From: Shewanella marinintestina
Lineage (GTDB): Bacteria > Pseudomonadota > Gammaproteobacteria > Enterobacterales > Shewanellaceae
Reading direction: 5' to 3'
DNA length: 64,000 nt
Assembly: GCF_023283845.1 (NCBI RefSeq)
Contig: NZ_JAKILC010000007.1
Coordinates: forward strand, 186,001 to 250,000
Positions 7,728 through 16,598 of the stretch are shown here, piece by piece. Every line of letters starts with the position of its first letter. The first letter of the stretch is position 1. Under the pieces are notes generated by a model. It was not told where the DNA came from and did no database searches. It saw only the letters and a program-made list of their open reading frames with translations. Made by a program: the position numbers and the translations under genes.

Positions 7728-8990
7728 ATGATTCAGGATACCAGCGGACAAGACACCATCAAGCAACAAAGTAAGGCGAGCAAGTTTAAGCGCCCAGCAA
7801 TATTTGGTATTGCAGCATTGCTTGTTTCTGGTCTGGTTTGGTCAAGCATGGATAGCGATTCAGTCGCCACTTCAATCAAACGTTCTGAGCTGAGGTTTGC
7901 CACTCTAGAGCGAGGCACTTTAGTTCGCGATATTCCCACTACTGGCAAGATTGTTGCTGCCAATGCACCAGTCCTGTATAGCCCTGAGCAAGGCTCTGTG
8001 ACCTTAATCGCTAACCCCGGCGACACTGTACAGCAAGGTGATGTGGTTGCCAGCATTGAAAGTCATAAGCTCACTAACAGTCTTAAGCAGCAACAAGCCC
8101 TACTCGAGGGAATGAAAAGCTCATTAGAACGTGCTCGCTTAGAAGCGCGTCGCCAGCAACTTAAAGCGCAGCAAACTCTAGATATGGCTAAAGTCGATTT
8201 AGAGGCCGCTGATCGTGAAAGCCGTCGTGGTGATCAACTGATTGAGTCAAAGCTGATTAGTAAAATTGATTTTGAAAAGAGTAAGGATGATTTACATAAA
8301 GCCAAATTGCTATTTGCTCATGCAGGCCAAGAAGCGCAGCTGATGAAAGACACCTTAACCTTCGAGCTTAAAAATACTGCTCTAGAAGTCGATCGTCAGG
8401 CATTAGTGGTTAAAGAGTTAGAACGTCAAGTGGCGGCACTGAATATCAAAGCCCCTGTCGGAGGCATTATCGGTAATTGGTTAACTGAGCAAAAGGCGCG
8501 AATTGGTCAAAGTCAGCCGATTCTCACCGTTGTTGATTTAAGTGCTTTTGAAGCTGAGTTAGCTGTACCAGAGTCTTACGCCGATGAATTAGGCATAGGC
8601 ATGGCTGTAGAGCTGAGCTTTGGCTCTATGACGGTAATGGGGGAGTTATCGTCTATTTCTCCTGAGGTGCGTAATCGCGAAGTCACCGCAAGAGTGCGTT
8701 TTGAACAAAACGACACACTGCAACTACGTCAGAATCAGCGTTTGTCAGCAAGAGTATTACTCGAACACCGCCCTAACGTGTTGATGGTAAAACGCGGCGC
8801 GTTTGTCACCAGTGGCGGTGGTCAGCAAGTGTATGTGATGCATGATGATATTGCCGAGCAAACCACAATTCAGCTAGGTGCACGCAGTATGAGTCACATT
8901 GAAGTTATTCAAGGCGGGCAGGTTGGTGATGTTTGGGTGACCTCAAGCATTGAGCCTTTTAAAAAAGCCGAACAAGTATTAGTTCGTTAG
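7728..8990 (+). CDS. HlyD/MacA-family periplasmic membrane fusion protein
   Basis: One N-terminal membrane anchor (about residues 25-42) precedes a lipoyl/barrel-sandwich half motif (NAPVLYSPEQGSVTLIANPGDTVQQGDVVASIES), a long alpha-hairpin coiled coil (about 110-230) rich in Gln, Leu and Lys, then the second lipoyl half (ALNIKAPVGGIIGNW) and a beta-barrel domain. At 420 residues it is typical for MacA-like adaptors. It is the first gene of the operon that continues with a small protein, an ATPase and two permeases, and so should link the inner-membrane ABC complex to an outer-membrane TolC-type channel, which is not encoded here. The ATG follows GGGAAAGAAG. Confidence 0.9.
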   Translation: MIQDTSGQDTIKQQSKASKFKRPAIFGIAALLVSGLVWSSMDSDSVATSIKRSELRFATLERGTLVRDIPTTGKIVAANAPVLYSPEQGSVTLIANPGDTVQQGDVVASIESHKLTNSLKQQQALLEGMKSSLERARLEARRQQLKAQQTLDMAKVDLEAADRESRRGDQLIESKLISKIDFEKSKDDLHKAKLLFAHAGQEAQLMKDTLTFELKNTALEVDRQALVVKELERQVAALNIKAPVGGIIGNWLTEQKARIGQSQPILTVVDLSAFEAELAVPESYADELGIGMAVELSFGSMTVMGELSSISPEVRNREVTARVRFEQNDTLQLRQNQRLSARVLLEHRPNVLMVKRGAFVTSGGGQQVYVMHDDIAEQTTIQLGARSMSHIEVIQGGQVGDVWVTSSIEPFKKAEQVLVR

Positions 8991-9009
8991 TCAGATAAGG
9001 GATTAGACG

Positions 9010-9252
9010 ATGATTAGGAACAGACTCAACAAACAGCAACTTATTACTGCAGCAGTACTTATGCTGCTGGTAGTCGCGGTACAGGTTTCCACCGATAGAG
9101 CCGGAGATTGGATGTTTATCGGTTTGAATTTGATTGAGATTGGCAGCGAGGTGCCCGTGATCTCAGGCAAGGTATCAGATGTATCGAACTTTGATGTTCA
9201 GCAGTTAATTATTAAAGCCGTCGAATGCTTATTAGCAGCTATTAATCAGTAA
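9010..9252 (+). CDS. Small hypothetical membrane or exported protein in the efflux operon
   Basis: An 80-residue frame starts 19 bp after the fusion-protein stop. It has a basic N-terminus (MIRNRLNKQQ), a hydrophobic helix (about residues 11-25) that could be an anchor or uncleaved signal, and a weakly amphipathic C-terminal half. I do not recognise a family. Its position between the fusion protein and the ATPase in the same orientation suggests a small accessory subunit. The upstream GGGATTAGACG is a weak ribosome site, so the gene is plausible but not certain. Confidence 0.55.
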   Translation: MIRNRLNKQQLITAAVLMLLVVAVQVSTDRAGDWMFIGLNLIEIGSEVPVISGKVSDVSNFDVQQLIIKAVECLLAAINQ

Positions 9253-9337
9253 TGCTTCGGCGTTAAAAGATACAACTCACACAAGCATTAGCCATTTTAT
9301 ACCAGATTGGATAGACAGAATTAAGGGAATATTAACC

Positions 9338-10069
9338 ATGTTATCAATGAAAAATATCAGCAAAGTATTTAAAACAGATTTAGTAGAAACTCATGCATTG
9401 CGGGATTTCAATTTAGAGGTAAATGAAGGTGAATTTGTTGCCGTAACTGGGCCATCTGGTTCAGGTAAAACAACCTTTTTGAACATTGCGGGCTTGCTTG
9501 AGGGTTTTACTCATGGCGATTATTTTCTTGATGGCGTCAATATCTCCAACTTGAGTGATAACAAGAGTGCTGCGATTAGAAATGAGAAGATAGGCTTTAT
9601 CTTTCAGGGCTTTAACCTTATATCAGATCTTAATTTAGCTGAAAACGTTGAAGTACCATTGCGTTACCGTGGCTTTAGTGCAAAAGAGCGAAAGGTACGT
9701 GTGGAGCGCGCACTTGAGCAGGTAGGGTTAGCGGCGAGGATGAAGCATTTACCCACTCAATTGTCGGGTGGTCAGCAGCAGCGAGTGGCAATTGCTAGGG
9801 CACTGGCAGGTGAACCACGTTTCTTATTAGCCGATGAGCCAACAGGTAATCTAGACAGCTTAATGGCGCGCCAGGTGATGGAGTTGTTGGAAGATATTAA
9901 TAAAGCGGGTACGACGATTATCATGGTTACTCATGATGCAGATCTTGCTCGCCGAGCCCAACGCAATATCCAGATTGTCGATGGTCAGGTATGTGATTTC
10001 ACTATGTATCAATCAGGTCAGACAGATCAAAAGGCCCAATCTATTGCCGATGCTGCGTCAGTGGCTTAA
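9338..10069 (+). CDS. MacB/LolD-type ABC transporter ATPase
   Basis: A complete nucleotide-binding domain with Walker A GPSGSGKTT (about residue 38), Q-loop FIFQGFNL, signature LSGGQQQR, Walker B FLLADEPTGNLDS and switch histidine VTHD. The LADEPTGNLD form is characteristic of the MacB/LolD/FtsE group. It energises the two FtsX-like permeases that follow immediately. The C-terminal 20 residues after the core are a low-conservation tail. The substrate is unknown; the adaptor gene argues for export from the periplasm across the outer membrane. Confidence 0.93.
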   Translation: MLSMKNISKVFKTDLVETHALRDFNLEVNEGEFVAVTGPSGSGKTTFLNIAGLLEGFTHGDYFLDGVNISNLSDNKSAAIRNEKIGFIFQGFNLISDLNLAENVEVPLRYRGFSAKERKVRVERALEQVGLAARMKHLPTQLSGGQQQRVAIARALAGEPRFLLADEPTGNLDSLMARQVMELLEDINKAGTTIIMVTHDADLARRAQRNIQIVDGQVCDFTMYQSGQTDQKAQSIADAASVA

Positions 10070-10090
10070 TGGTTTGCTAAGGAGAGCATA

Positions 10091-11392
10091 ATGTTTTTTT
10101 ACTATTTAGATCTCGCTTGGCGCAGCATTAAAAAAACGCCGTTTTTATCGCTACTTATGGTGCTAGCAATTTCGATTGGCATAGGTATAACCATTACGAC
10201 ATTGAACGTTTATAAAATGGCGTCAATTAATCCTGCTGGTGAGCGTTCGTCGCAGTTATTTGCGGTGCGGTTATTGAGTCAAGACAACGATACTTGGGAT
10301 GAAATCACCCCACAAATCACTTACCAAGATGCTTTTAACTTAAGAAAGTCAGCGGTTCCTGTCAGGCAAACTGCCATGTTTAGAACGGGCCTTGCAGTAC
10401 AAACTGAGGATATCAATTTTGCGCCAATTCTTGAAAGCGTACGAGTGATTGATAGTGACTTTTTTGGCTTATTCGATGTGCCATTTATCTATGGTAGCCC
10501 TTGGGAAAAACAAGTCGATGATGAAGGTGGCTATAAGGTTGTTATTAGTGAGGACATTAACCAAAAAGCGTTTGGCGGTGGCGATAGCGTAGGTAAAACC
10601 TTATTGCTTAATCGTAAACCTTATCAAGTGGTTGGTGTGACTGCTCAGTGGAATCCGAGTCCGAAGTATTATGATGTTAATAACGGTGCATTTAATAACT
10701 CAGAACAGATTTTTGTGCCTTTCTCATTAGCGCCTATTGAGGAGTTTGAAAGTTGGGGTAATAACAATAGCTGGCGCCACGAAGATATTCGAACTTATAG
10801 CGACAAGCTCGCCTCTGAAATGCATTGGAATCAATATTGGGTTGAGTTGGATACACCGGCTAAACAGCAAGAGTATCTACAATGGCTAACAGCTTATGTA
10901 GAGCAGCAACAACTCATTGGACGCTTTAAACGCCCTGATGCACATGGTGAGATAAGCGATGTTTCTCAGTGGCTTAGCGAAAATAACGTGGTACCTGAAG
11001 ATAATAAGGTGTTGGTTGGCTTAAGTGTGCTGTTCTTGGTGGTTTGTCTAGTGAATATGCTTGGATTGTTACTCGCAAAATTTTTAAAGCGAGCACCAGA
11101 GGTGGGCGTAAGACGAGCGATTGGTGCCAGTCGACTGCAAATCTTCTCACAGCATATTGTTGAAGTAGGCTTAATTGGTCTTTGTGGCGGGGCACTTGGA
11201 CTGCTTTGGGCTTGGGCTGCGCTGTACTTCTTATCGTCTAAGTTTGAACTTGAAAAATCCTTAGCACAACTTGACCAAAGCATGTGGGTTATCGCACCTG
11301 TGATTGCCGTTTCTGCAGCCATTATTGCCGGTATTTATCCTGCTTGGCGCATCTGCAGTACTAACCCTAGTGTTTACCTCAAGAGTCAATAA
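10091..11392 (+). CDS. MacB/FtsX-type ABC permease (first of two)
   Basis: The topology is that of type VII ABC permeases: one N-terminal membrane helix (about residues 18-38), a large periplasmic domain of some 270 residues (MacB_PCD), then three C-terminal helices with the conserved VGVRRAIGASRLQIFSQHIVE coupling segment between. It starts 21 bp after the ATPase gene with GGAGAGC before the ATG. It should pair with the next gene as a heterodimer, as in LolC/LolE or YknZ-like systems with separate ATPase. Confidence 0.9.
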   Translation: MFFYYLDLAWRSIKKTPFLSLLMVLAISIGIGITITTLNVYKMASINPAGERSSQLFAVRLLSQDNDTWDEITPQITYQDAFNLRKSAVPVRQTAMFRTGLAVQTEDINFAPILESVRVIDSDFFGLFDVPFIYGSPWEKQVDDEGGYKVVISEDINQKAFGGGDSVGKTLLLNRKPYQVVGVTAQWNPSPKYYDVNNGAFNNSEQIFVPFSLAPIEEFESWGNNNSWRHEDIRTYSDKLASEMHWNQYWVELDTPAKQQEYLQWLTAYVEQQQLIGRFKRPDAHGEISDVSQWLSENNVVPEDNKVLVGLSVLFLVVCLVNMLGLLLAKFLKRAPEVGVRRAIGASRLQIFSQHIVEVGLIGLCGGALGLLWAWAALYFLSSKFELEKSLAQLDQSMWVIAPVIAVSAAIIAGIYPAWRICSTNPSVYLKSQ

Positions 11393-11418
11393 GGTACAAA
11401 GTGAGAAAGGAGCTTACT

Positions 11419-12630
11419 ATGTTGCAAATTAAACCCATTATGAGCATGTTGATGCGCAATAAAAGTGGACCTCTGCTGCTATTGGTGCAGATTATTTTGT
11501 CTGTTGCGATTGTTGCCAATGCGAGTTTCATTATAACTGAACGTGTAGGGCTGATGAGCCGTGATTCAGGTATTACTGAGTCAGAAGTGTTTGACCTTGA
11601 TATCTACAACTTTGACGATGGGATGGAACCTATCAGTCAAACCAAACGCGATATCGAGATCATTCGTAATCTTGATGGCGTTAAAGCGGCCACTCTTAGT
11701 AGCATGACGCCTCTGAGTGGCGGCGGTTGGTCATCAAACTTCTCTTATGGCACTAGTAAGGAAGATCGTGTCGATGCGACTAATGCACCGCTTTATTACG
11801 GCGATGAGCAGATGATCTCAACGCTTGACTTAAAGCTGATTGAAGGACGTAACTTTTACCCTGATGAAGTGGCAACTGGCGGCCCTGAATTGGCTAGCTT
11901 ACTGATAGTATCGCAGGCCTATGCTACAGAGACATTTGGTGATGAATCTGCTGTTGGCAAAGTCATGTATCGCGGTGAAATTGGAAATCAGCCGATGAAA
12001 ATTGTCGGTGTGGTTGAGCGCTTGCAAGGCGCTTGGGTTGATAACAATAATCTTGAGCGCGGCATCATTATTAATGTTGAACTTGCAGCTGCATTTAATC
12101 GGGTATTAGTTCGTGCTGATGAAGATGCTATTGCAGGATTAAAAGAGGCGATCCCTGCTGCACTGCATAGAGAGAACCCTAACCGAGTGGTGCGAGGGTT
12201 TAAAACGATAAGTGAACACCGAACAGGTATTTATCGTAACCATGAGTTGATGGCAACTGTACTTTCAATGATGGTGGTTTTGCTGCTACTGATCACCTCG
12301 TTAGGCTTGGCAGGCATGGTGATGTTTAATATCGAGCGCCGTACCAAGCAAATTGGTACTCGGCGCGCATTAGGGGCTAAGAAGCGCGATATTGTGAGTT
12401 TCTTTTTAGTTGAAAACTACCTGATATGTCTAACTGGCGGGGTACTCGGGGCATTAATCGCAGTGCAACTTGGTCAGCAATTAATGACACTTTATAGCTT
12501 ACCTAAGCTGGAACTTATTTACCCGATAGTCACAGTGGTAGGTTTATTAGTTTTGACCACTATCGCGGTAATTTTTCCGGCACAGAAAGCGGCAAAAATT
12601 TCACCCGCAACCGCCACTCGCAGTGTATAA
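11419..12630 (+). CDS. MacB/FtsX-type ABC permease (second of two)
   Basis: The protein has the same architecture as its upstream neighbour: N-terminal helix, periplasmic MacB_PCD domain, and three C-terminal helices with the RTKQIGTRRALGAKKRDIVSF coupling segment. The in-frame GTG at 11401 overlaps the ribosome site; AAAGGAG (11406-11412) lies 6 nt before the ATG at 11419, so I start it there (MLQIKPIMSML). It ends the transporter operon; the regulator gene follows after 218 bp. The two permeases are paralogues of low mutual identity, suggesting an asymmetric heterodimer. Confidence 0.88.
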   Translation: MLQIKPIMSMLMRNKSGPLLLLVQIILSVAIVANASFIITERVGLMSRDSGITESEVFDLDIYNFDDGMEPISQTKRDIEIIRNLDGVKAATLSSMTPLSGGGWSSNFSYGTSKEDRVDATNAPLYYGDEQMISTLDLKLIEGRNFYPDEVATGGPELASLLIVSQAYATETFGDESAVGKVMYRGEIGNQPMKIVGVVERLQGAWVDNNNLERGIIINVELAAAFNRVLVRADEDAIAGLKEAIPAALHRENPNRVVRGFKTISEHRTGIYRNHELMATVLSMMVVLLLLITSLGLAGMVMFNIERRTKQIGTRRALGAKKRDIVSFFLVENYLICLTGGVLGALIAVQLGQQLMTLYSLPKLELIYPIVTVVGLLVLTTIAVIFPAQKAAKISPATATRSV

Positions 12631-12720
12631 ATAGCAAGATAAACGTAAACTTAATTGCCGTTAAATATGAGTCAAGCAGGGGAGAGGCTTTAACTCTGTT
12701 TGGCTTTCAGTTAGTTTTAT

Positions 12721-12797
12721 AGCTGTTAATTCACCCTAACTAATTAACAGCTGCTAATTGAAAGCTGTTTACGGACAGCTCTTAACAAAGAGCTGTC
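12721..12797. repeat. Two consecutive stem-loops between efflux operon and its regulator
   Basis: AGCTGTTAATT (12721-12731) pairs with AATTAACAGCT (12742-12752), and GACAGCTCTT (12774-12783) pairs with AAGAGCTGTC (12788-12797). Neither is followed by a strong T tract. They may attenuate transcription from the transporter genes into the two-component genes. Confidence 0.45.
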
Positions 12798-12848
12798 AAC
12801 TCAATGCGGCAAGTTTAGAATGACTAAAGGAATTATAAAAAAGCGTTT

Positions 12849-14270
12849 ATGGATACCGTTCTGATTGTCGATGATAACCAAGCTGTGTGTAATGCATTGT
12901 CTTTAATGTTAGAGCTTAATGGTTATCGCACTCTTACGTGTTTATCACCCGAAATCGCCCTAGAATTAGTGCAATTGCATGACGTGGCGCTGGTGGTACA
13001 AGATATGAACTTCACCCAAGACACCACTTCAGGTGAAGAGGGAAAAAGCCTATTTTATGCTTTTAGGCAACTGCAGCCCAGTCTTCCAATTATATTACTA
13101 ACAGCATGGACTCAACTCGAACTCGCGGTAGAGCTAGTGAAAGAAGGGGCCGCTGATTACATGGGTAAGCCTTGGGATGACGCCAAGTTACTCAACAGTA
13201 TTAATAATCTCATTTCACTGCATCGTTTATCTAAAGAAAATGCCCAGTTAAATCGAGTTGAAAGTCAACGTATGCTAGCGATTAAAGATGCTGACCTATG
13301 CGGCATTGTCTTTAATAGTGGCACGATGCAACGCTGTGTTGATTTAGCATTACAAATTGCTAAGTCTGATGTATCGGTATTAATTACTGGCCCTAATGGT
13401 GCGGGTAAAGACAAGCTTGCCGATATTATTCATGCAAATTCGGCGTTAAAAAATAAGCCGTTTATAAAGGTCAATATTGGTGCCTTACCAATGGACTTAC
13501 TAGAAGCTGAACTATTTGGTGCTGAGGCTGGGGCTTTTACTGGCGCGAATAAAGCTAGAATAGGGCGTTTTGAAGCCGCAGATGGCGGTAGTTTGTTTTT
13601 AGACGAAATAGGCAACCTGCCACTTTCTGGCCAAGTTAAATTACTGCGAGTACTGCAAACAGGTGAGTTTGAGCGCCTAGGTAGCCACCAAACTCGTAAA
13701 GTGAATGTGCGGGTGATTAGTGCCACTAATGCTGATTTAGCTGAGGATATTCAAACCGGACGTTTTCGAGAGGATCTATTTTACCGCCTCAACGTGATTG
13801 AGTTAGCCCTTCCTGCATTAAATGAACGCAAAGATGATGTATTGCCCTTAGTGCAACATTTTATTGGAGCTGATTTTTCATTGTCACGACATACTCAGCA
13901 AGCATTACAGGCTCACCATTGGCCTGGAAATGTACGTGAGTTAGAAAATGCCTGTAAGCGAGCGGTGGTTTTGGCGCAAAGTGCTGACTTAGTCGCAGCA
14001 GACTTTGGCTTAACAACTAAACACGCAACAGATACTGTTTCAGATGGAGTTGCTATTGGTGCCGTTGAACCGCAAACGCTAATTTGCGGTGAGCCAAGCA
14101 AACAGATGAATAACGACTTAACCATTAGCGAACCTCGCGTAGACGAGAAAGCCGATATTGTGGCTGCACTTGAACAGCATAAAGGCGTAATTGCGAGGGT
14201 GGCTAAGTCTTTGGGATTGAGCCGGCAAGCGCTTTATCGCCGCATGCAAAAGTATCAAATTGATAAGTAG
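12849..14270 (+). CDS. NtrC-family sigma-54 response regulator
   Basis: The receiver domain (residues 1-120) has the acidic pair in VLIVDDN, the phosphoacceptor Asp in LVVQDMNF (about 52), Thr in LLTAW and Lys in MGKPWD. The AAA+ domain has Walker A GPNGAGKD, GAFTGA, Walker B LFLDEIGN and WPGNVRELENA; the C-terminus is a Fis HTH (VAKSLGLSRQALYRRMQKY). It lies between the ABC efflux operon and its kinase, and probably drives that operon's sigma-54 promoter by binding the GCGGACAC boxes at 7523-7591. The Walker A lysine is followed by Asp, a mild deviation from Glu/Thr. Confidence 0.93.
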   Translation: MDTVLIVDDNQAVCNALSLMLELNGYRTLTCLSPEIALELVQLHDVALVVQDMNFTQDTTSGEEGKSLFYAFRQLQPSLPIILLTAWTQLELAVELVKEGAADYMGKPWDDAKLLNSINNLISLHRLSKENAQLNRVESQRMLAIKDADLCGIVFNSGTMQRCVDLALQIAKSDVSVLITGPNGAGKDKLADIIHANSALKNKPFIKVNIGALPMDLLEAELFGAEAGAFTGANKARIGRFEAADGGSLFLDEIGNLPLSGQVKLLRVLQTGEFERLGSHQTRKVNVRVISATNADLAEDIQTGRFREDLFYRLNVIELALPALNERKDDVLPLVQHFIGADFSLSRHTQQALQAHHWPGNVRELENACKRAVVLAQSADLVAADFGLTTKHATDTVSDGVAIGAVEPQTLICGEPSKQMNNDLTISEPRVDEKADIVAALEQHKGVIARVAKSLGLSRQALYRRMQKYQIDK

Positions 14271-14309
14271 AACAGGAGTTCAGGTATCACAGTTTCATTA
14301 AGGGTTAAG

Positions 14310-15629
14310 TTGATTGCTAGCGCGACTTTGGCGTGCGCAGCAGGGCTGTTGTTAGCGTTTACGGGATTACTTTGGCTTACGTCAGCCGAGGTACAACAAA
14401 GTATTGTTTCTGAGTCTTGGTTATATTTGTTGCTATTTACATTGGCAATCTTATTAACCGCTGCGATAAGCTATTTTGGCACTCGTAGCCTAGCTTCAAG
14501 TTTGATGGCGTTAGAGGTAGGGTTACTTAACTTTAAAGATAATGATTTTAGTGTCAGCATTCCGGTTAGTGGTGACACTCAGTTAAGGGCGCTAGCCAGT
14601 TTATTTAACGATTCAGCCAAGATTTTGCGTAAAGAGCGCCAGTATATTTATCAACGAGAGTTGTTACTCGATAAAGTGATTCAGAGCTCGCCAAATGTGA
14701 TGTTACTGCTTGATGATGAGCAGCGGGTGATCTATGCCAATGACGCAGCTCGGCATCTGTTTTATGACGGGCTTAGAGTCGAGGGGATGAAACTTGATGC
14801 ATTGCTTGAAGGCGGATCTGCAGAGTTGGTTAGTGCGCTCAATAATCCTAAAGATGGTTTGTTTTCACTAACAGATAACTCCGATGATGATGCACAAACC
14901 TGGCATCTATCCCGTGGTCAGTTTTTACTTAATGGCCAATTCCATCATCTTATCTTGCTTAAACAGATGACGCGCGAACTTAATCGGCAAGAAGTCGCAG
15001 TGTGGAAAAAGGTTATTCGTATTATCAGCCACGAACTCAACAACTCGGTGGCCCCTATTGCCTCAATGGTCAACTCTGGGCGGATGATCACTAAAGATTT
15101 AAATGATCCTAAATTACAGCTCATCTTCGACACCATTGAAGACAGAACAAGTCATTTAAGCCAGTTTATCTTTAATTATGCCCGCTTTGCTAAGCTACCT
15201 TTACCGAGTAAATCTAAAGTTGATTGGCAAACATTAACGGCGCAATTAAAGCAACACTATCAATTTGAATTACTCGGGGAGCTACCTGCGACTGAGGTGT
15301 ATTTTGACCTGATTCAGATGGAGCAGGTATTGCTTAATCTACTTAAAAATGCCCATGAGTCAGGGTCTGATCTTGCAGAGATCACTCTAGAGATAAAGCA
15401 GCCTAATAATCCACAAGAGTTATGCATCGAGGTTAAGGATTCGGGGTCAGGGATGTCGGCAGATGTATTAAAGCAAGCGCTATTGCCATTTTACTCAACC
15501 AAGCAGTCTGGTACAGGCTTAGGTTTACCTTTATGTCGTGAAATTATCGAGTCGCATGATGGCCGAATTAGTCTACATAATCGTGATGAAAAGGGGCTTT
15601 GCGTTAGCTTGTGGTTGCCACAAGGGTGA
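14310..15629 (+). CDS. NtrY-like membrane sensor histidine kinase
   Basis: Two N-terminal membrane helices with a very short periplasmic loop precede a HAMP-like segment, a PAS domain (about 125-220), a HisKA region with the phosphoacceptor in RIISHELNNSVAPI, and a HATPase domain (VLLNLLKNAHES, VKDSGSGMS, GTGLGLPLCREI). It is the cognate kinase of the preceding regulator. The start is unclear: the first accepted start codon is TTG at 14310 without a close ribosome site, whereas AGGAG at 14274-14278 is 7 nt before ATC (14286), and the frame is open back to the regulator's own stop codon. The true N-terminus may include ITVSLRVK. Confidence 0.9.
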   Translation: MIASATLACAAGLLLAFTGLLWLTSAEVQQSIVSESWLYLLLFTLAILLTAAISYFGTRSLASSLMALEVGLLNFKDNDFSVSIPVSGDTQLRALASLFNDSAKILRKERQYIYQRELLLDKVIQSSPNVMLLLDDEQRVIYANDAARHLFYDGLRVEGMKLDALLEGGSAELVSALNNPKDGLFSLTDNSDDDAQTWHLSRGQFLLNGQFHHLILLKQMTRELNRQEVAVWKKVIRIISHELNNSVAPIASMVNSGRMITKDLNDPKLQLIFDTIEDRTSHLSQFIFNYARFAKLPLPSKSKVDWQTLTAQLKQHYQFELLGELPATEVYFDLIQMEQVLLNLLKNAHESGSDLAEITLEIKQPNNPQELCIEVKDSGSGMSADVLKQALLPFYSTKQSGTGLGLPLCREIIESHDGRISLHNRDEKGLCVSLWLPQG

Positions 15630-15646
15630 CGAATGAGCATAAACAT

Positions 15647-15672
15647 AAAAGGTCAGCAATTGCTGGCCTTTT
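15647..15672. terminator. Terminator after the sensor kinase
   Basis: AAAGGTCAGC-AATT-GCTGGCCTTTT forms a stem with one G-T pair and T-rich end on both strands; it separates the kinase from the convergent DUF1272 gene. Confidence 0.75.
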
Positions 15673-15695
15673 ATGTTTGATGTTCAAATTTGCTT

Positions 15696-15917
15696 TTAGC
15701 TAAAAAGAGTATTTTTTAATTCTGCAGCAGGTACCTTAAACGGCTCAATTAATCTAGGTGGCCTAAGAACCAGTGCTCCTTGGCAGTTTTTGCAAGTAAA
15801 GTGCAGCTTTTCACTGCAAGATTTACAATAAGTACACTCAAATGAACAGATGTAAGCGACGTCTTTACGGGCTAGTTTAGTTTTGCACTGTTCGCATTGG
15901 GTCTTCATTCTTAACAT
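15696..15917 (-). CDS. DUF1272 zinc-ribbon-like small protein
   Basis: A 73-residue protein with eight or so cysteines in CxxC pairs (CEQCKTKL, CSFECTYCKSC, CKNC) and the AYICSFECTYC core typical of DUF1272. The cysteine pairs probably bind zinc. The ATG is preceded at 7 nt by AAAGGAG, a strong ribosome site. No function is established for the family, and the neighbours do not help. Confidence 0.88.
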   Translation of the reverse strand: MLRMKTQCEQCKTKLARKDVAYICSFECTYCKSCSEKLHFTCKNCQGALVLRPPRLIEPFKVPAAELKNTLFS

Positions 15918-16002
15918 ATATTCACTCCTTTGAATATGACATTAATATTAAGCTAATCACGGCTGTAAGGCTCTTCCATGAGTACGCTATTGGTTCGTTA
16001 AG

Positions 16003-16575
16003 CTAGGCTTTCATTGCATTCCAAAACATCGAAAAACTGGCCTGTTTATGCAATTCATCGTCCCATGTTTCAGGGTTATCAAGAAAGAAGCGTGTGGCCG
16101 CTAAAAATTGACCATGACAACTTTCCTGCATCAAGGATAGTGGATAATTCGCCAGCTCGCCTGTTTTTTGTCCATGCTGGATCAGCTCACCCATAAAGCT
16201 CAAAATGCCATTCATCGCTTGCTGTCTAATTGCTGCTGGGATCGACGGAGACATAGAGTATTGCTGGAAAAACTCCTGTTTTAACGGATTAGTCATTGCC
16301 CAATCAATGGCGACTTGCCACAGATGTAAGGCATCAGCTCTTAAGTCATCCGTTTGACTGATTTGTGCTTGAATCGCATCAGCAAACTCTTGCTTGATGG
16401 ATAAAAACAGATAATTCATTAACTCATCTTTTGACGAAAAATGATGAAATAAGGTACCTGTTGCTGCGCCTGCTTGCTTAGCAATCGAGGCGGTTGATGT
16501 GGCATAAAAACCCTGGCTGACAAATAGTGTCAGCGCAGTGTCTAAAATGGCTTGTTTTTTATCGATACGACCCAT
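16003..16575 (-). CDS. TetR-family transcriptional repressor
   Basis: The first 60 residues are a TetR HTH (ILDTALTLFVSQGFYATSTASIAKQAGAATGTLFHHFSSKDEL); the rest is an all-helical ligand and dimerisation domain. It is 23 bp downstream of the aldehyde dehydrogenase gene in the same direction, so the two are likely cotranscribed. The perfect 18-bp palindrome overlapping the dehydrogenase promoter at 18057-18074 is the probable operator, giving autoregulation by an aldehyde- or lipid-like ligand. Confidence 0.9.
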   Translation of the reverse strand: MGRIDKKQAILDTALTLFVSQGFYATSTASIAKQAGAATGTLFHHFSSKDELMNYLFLSIKQEFADAIQAQISQTDDLRADALHLWQVAIDWAMTNPLKQEFFQQYSMSPSIPAAIRQQAMNGILSFMGELIQHGQKTGELANYPLSLMQESCHGQFLAATRFFLDNPETWDDELHKQASFSMFWNAMKA

Positions 16576-16598
16576 TGATTCTTTGCCCTGTCAGTCAA

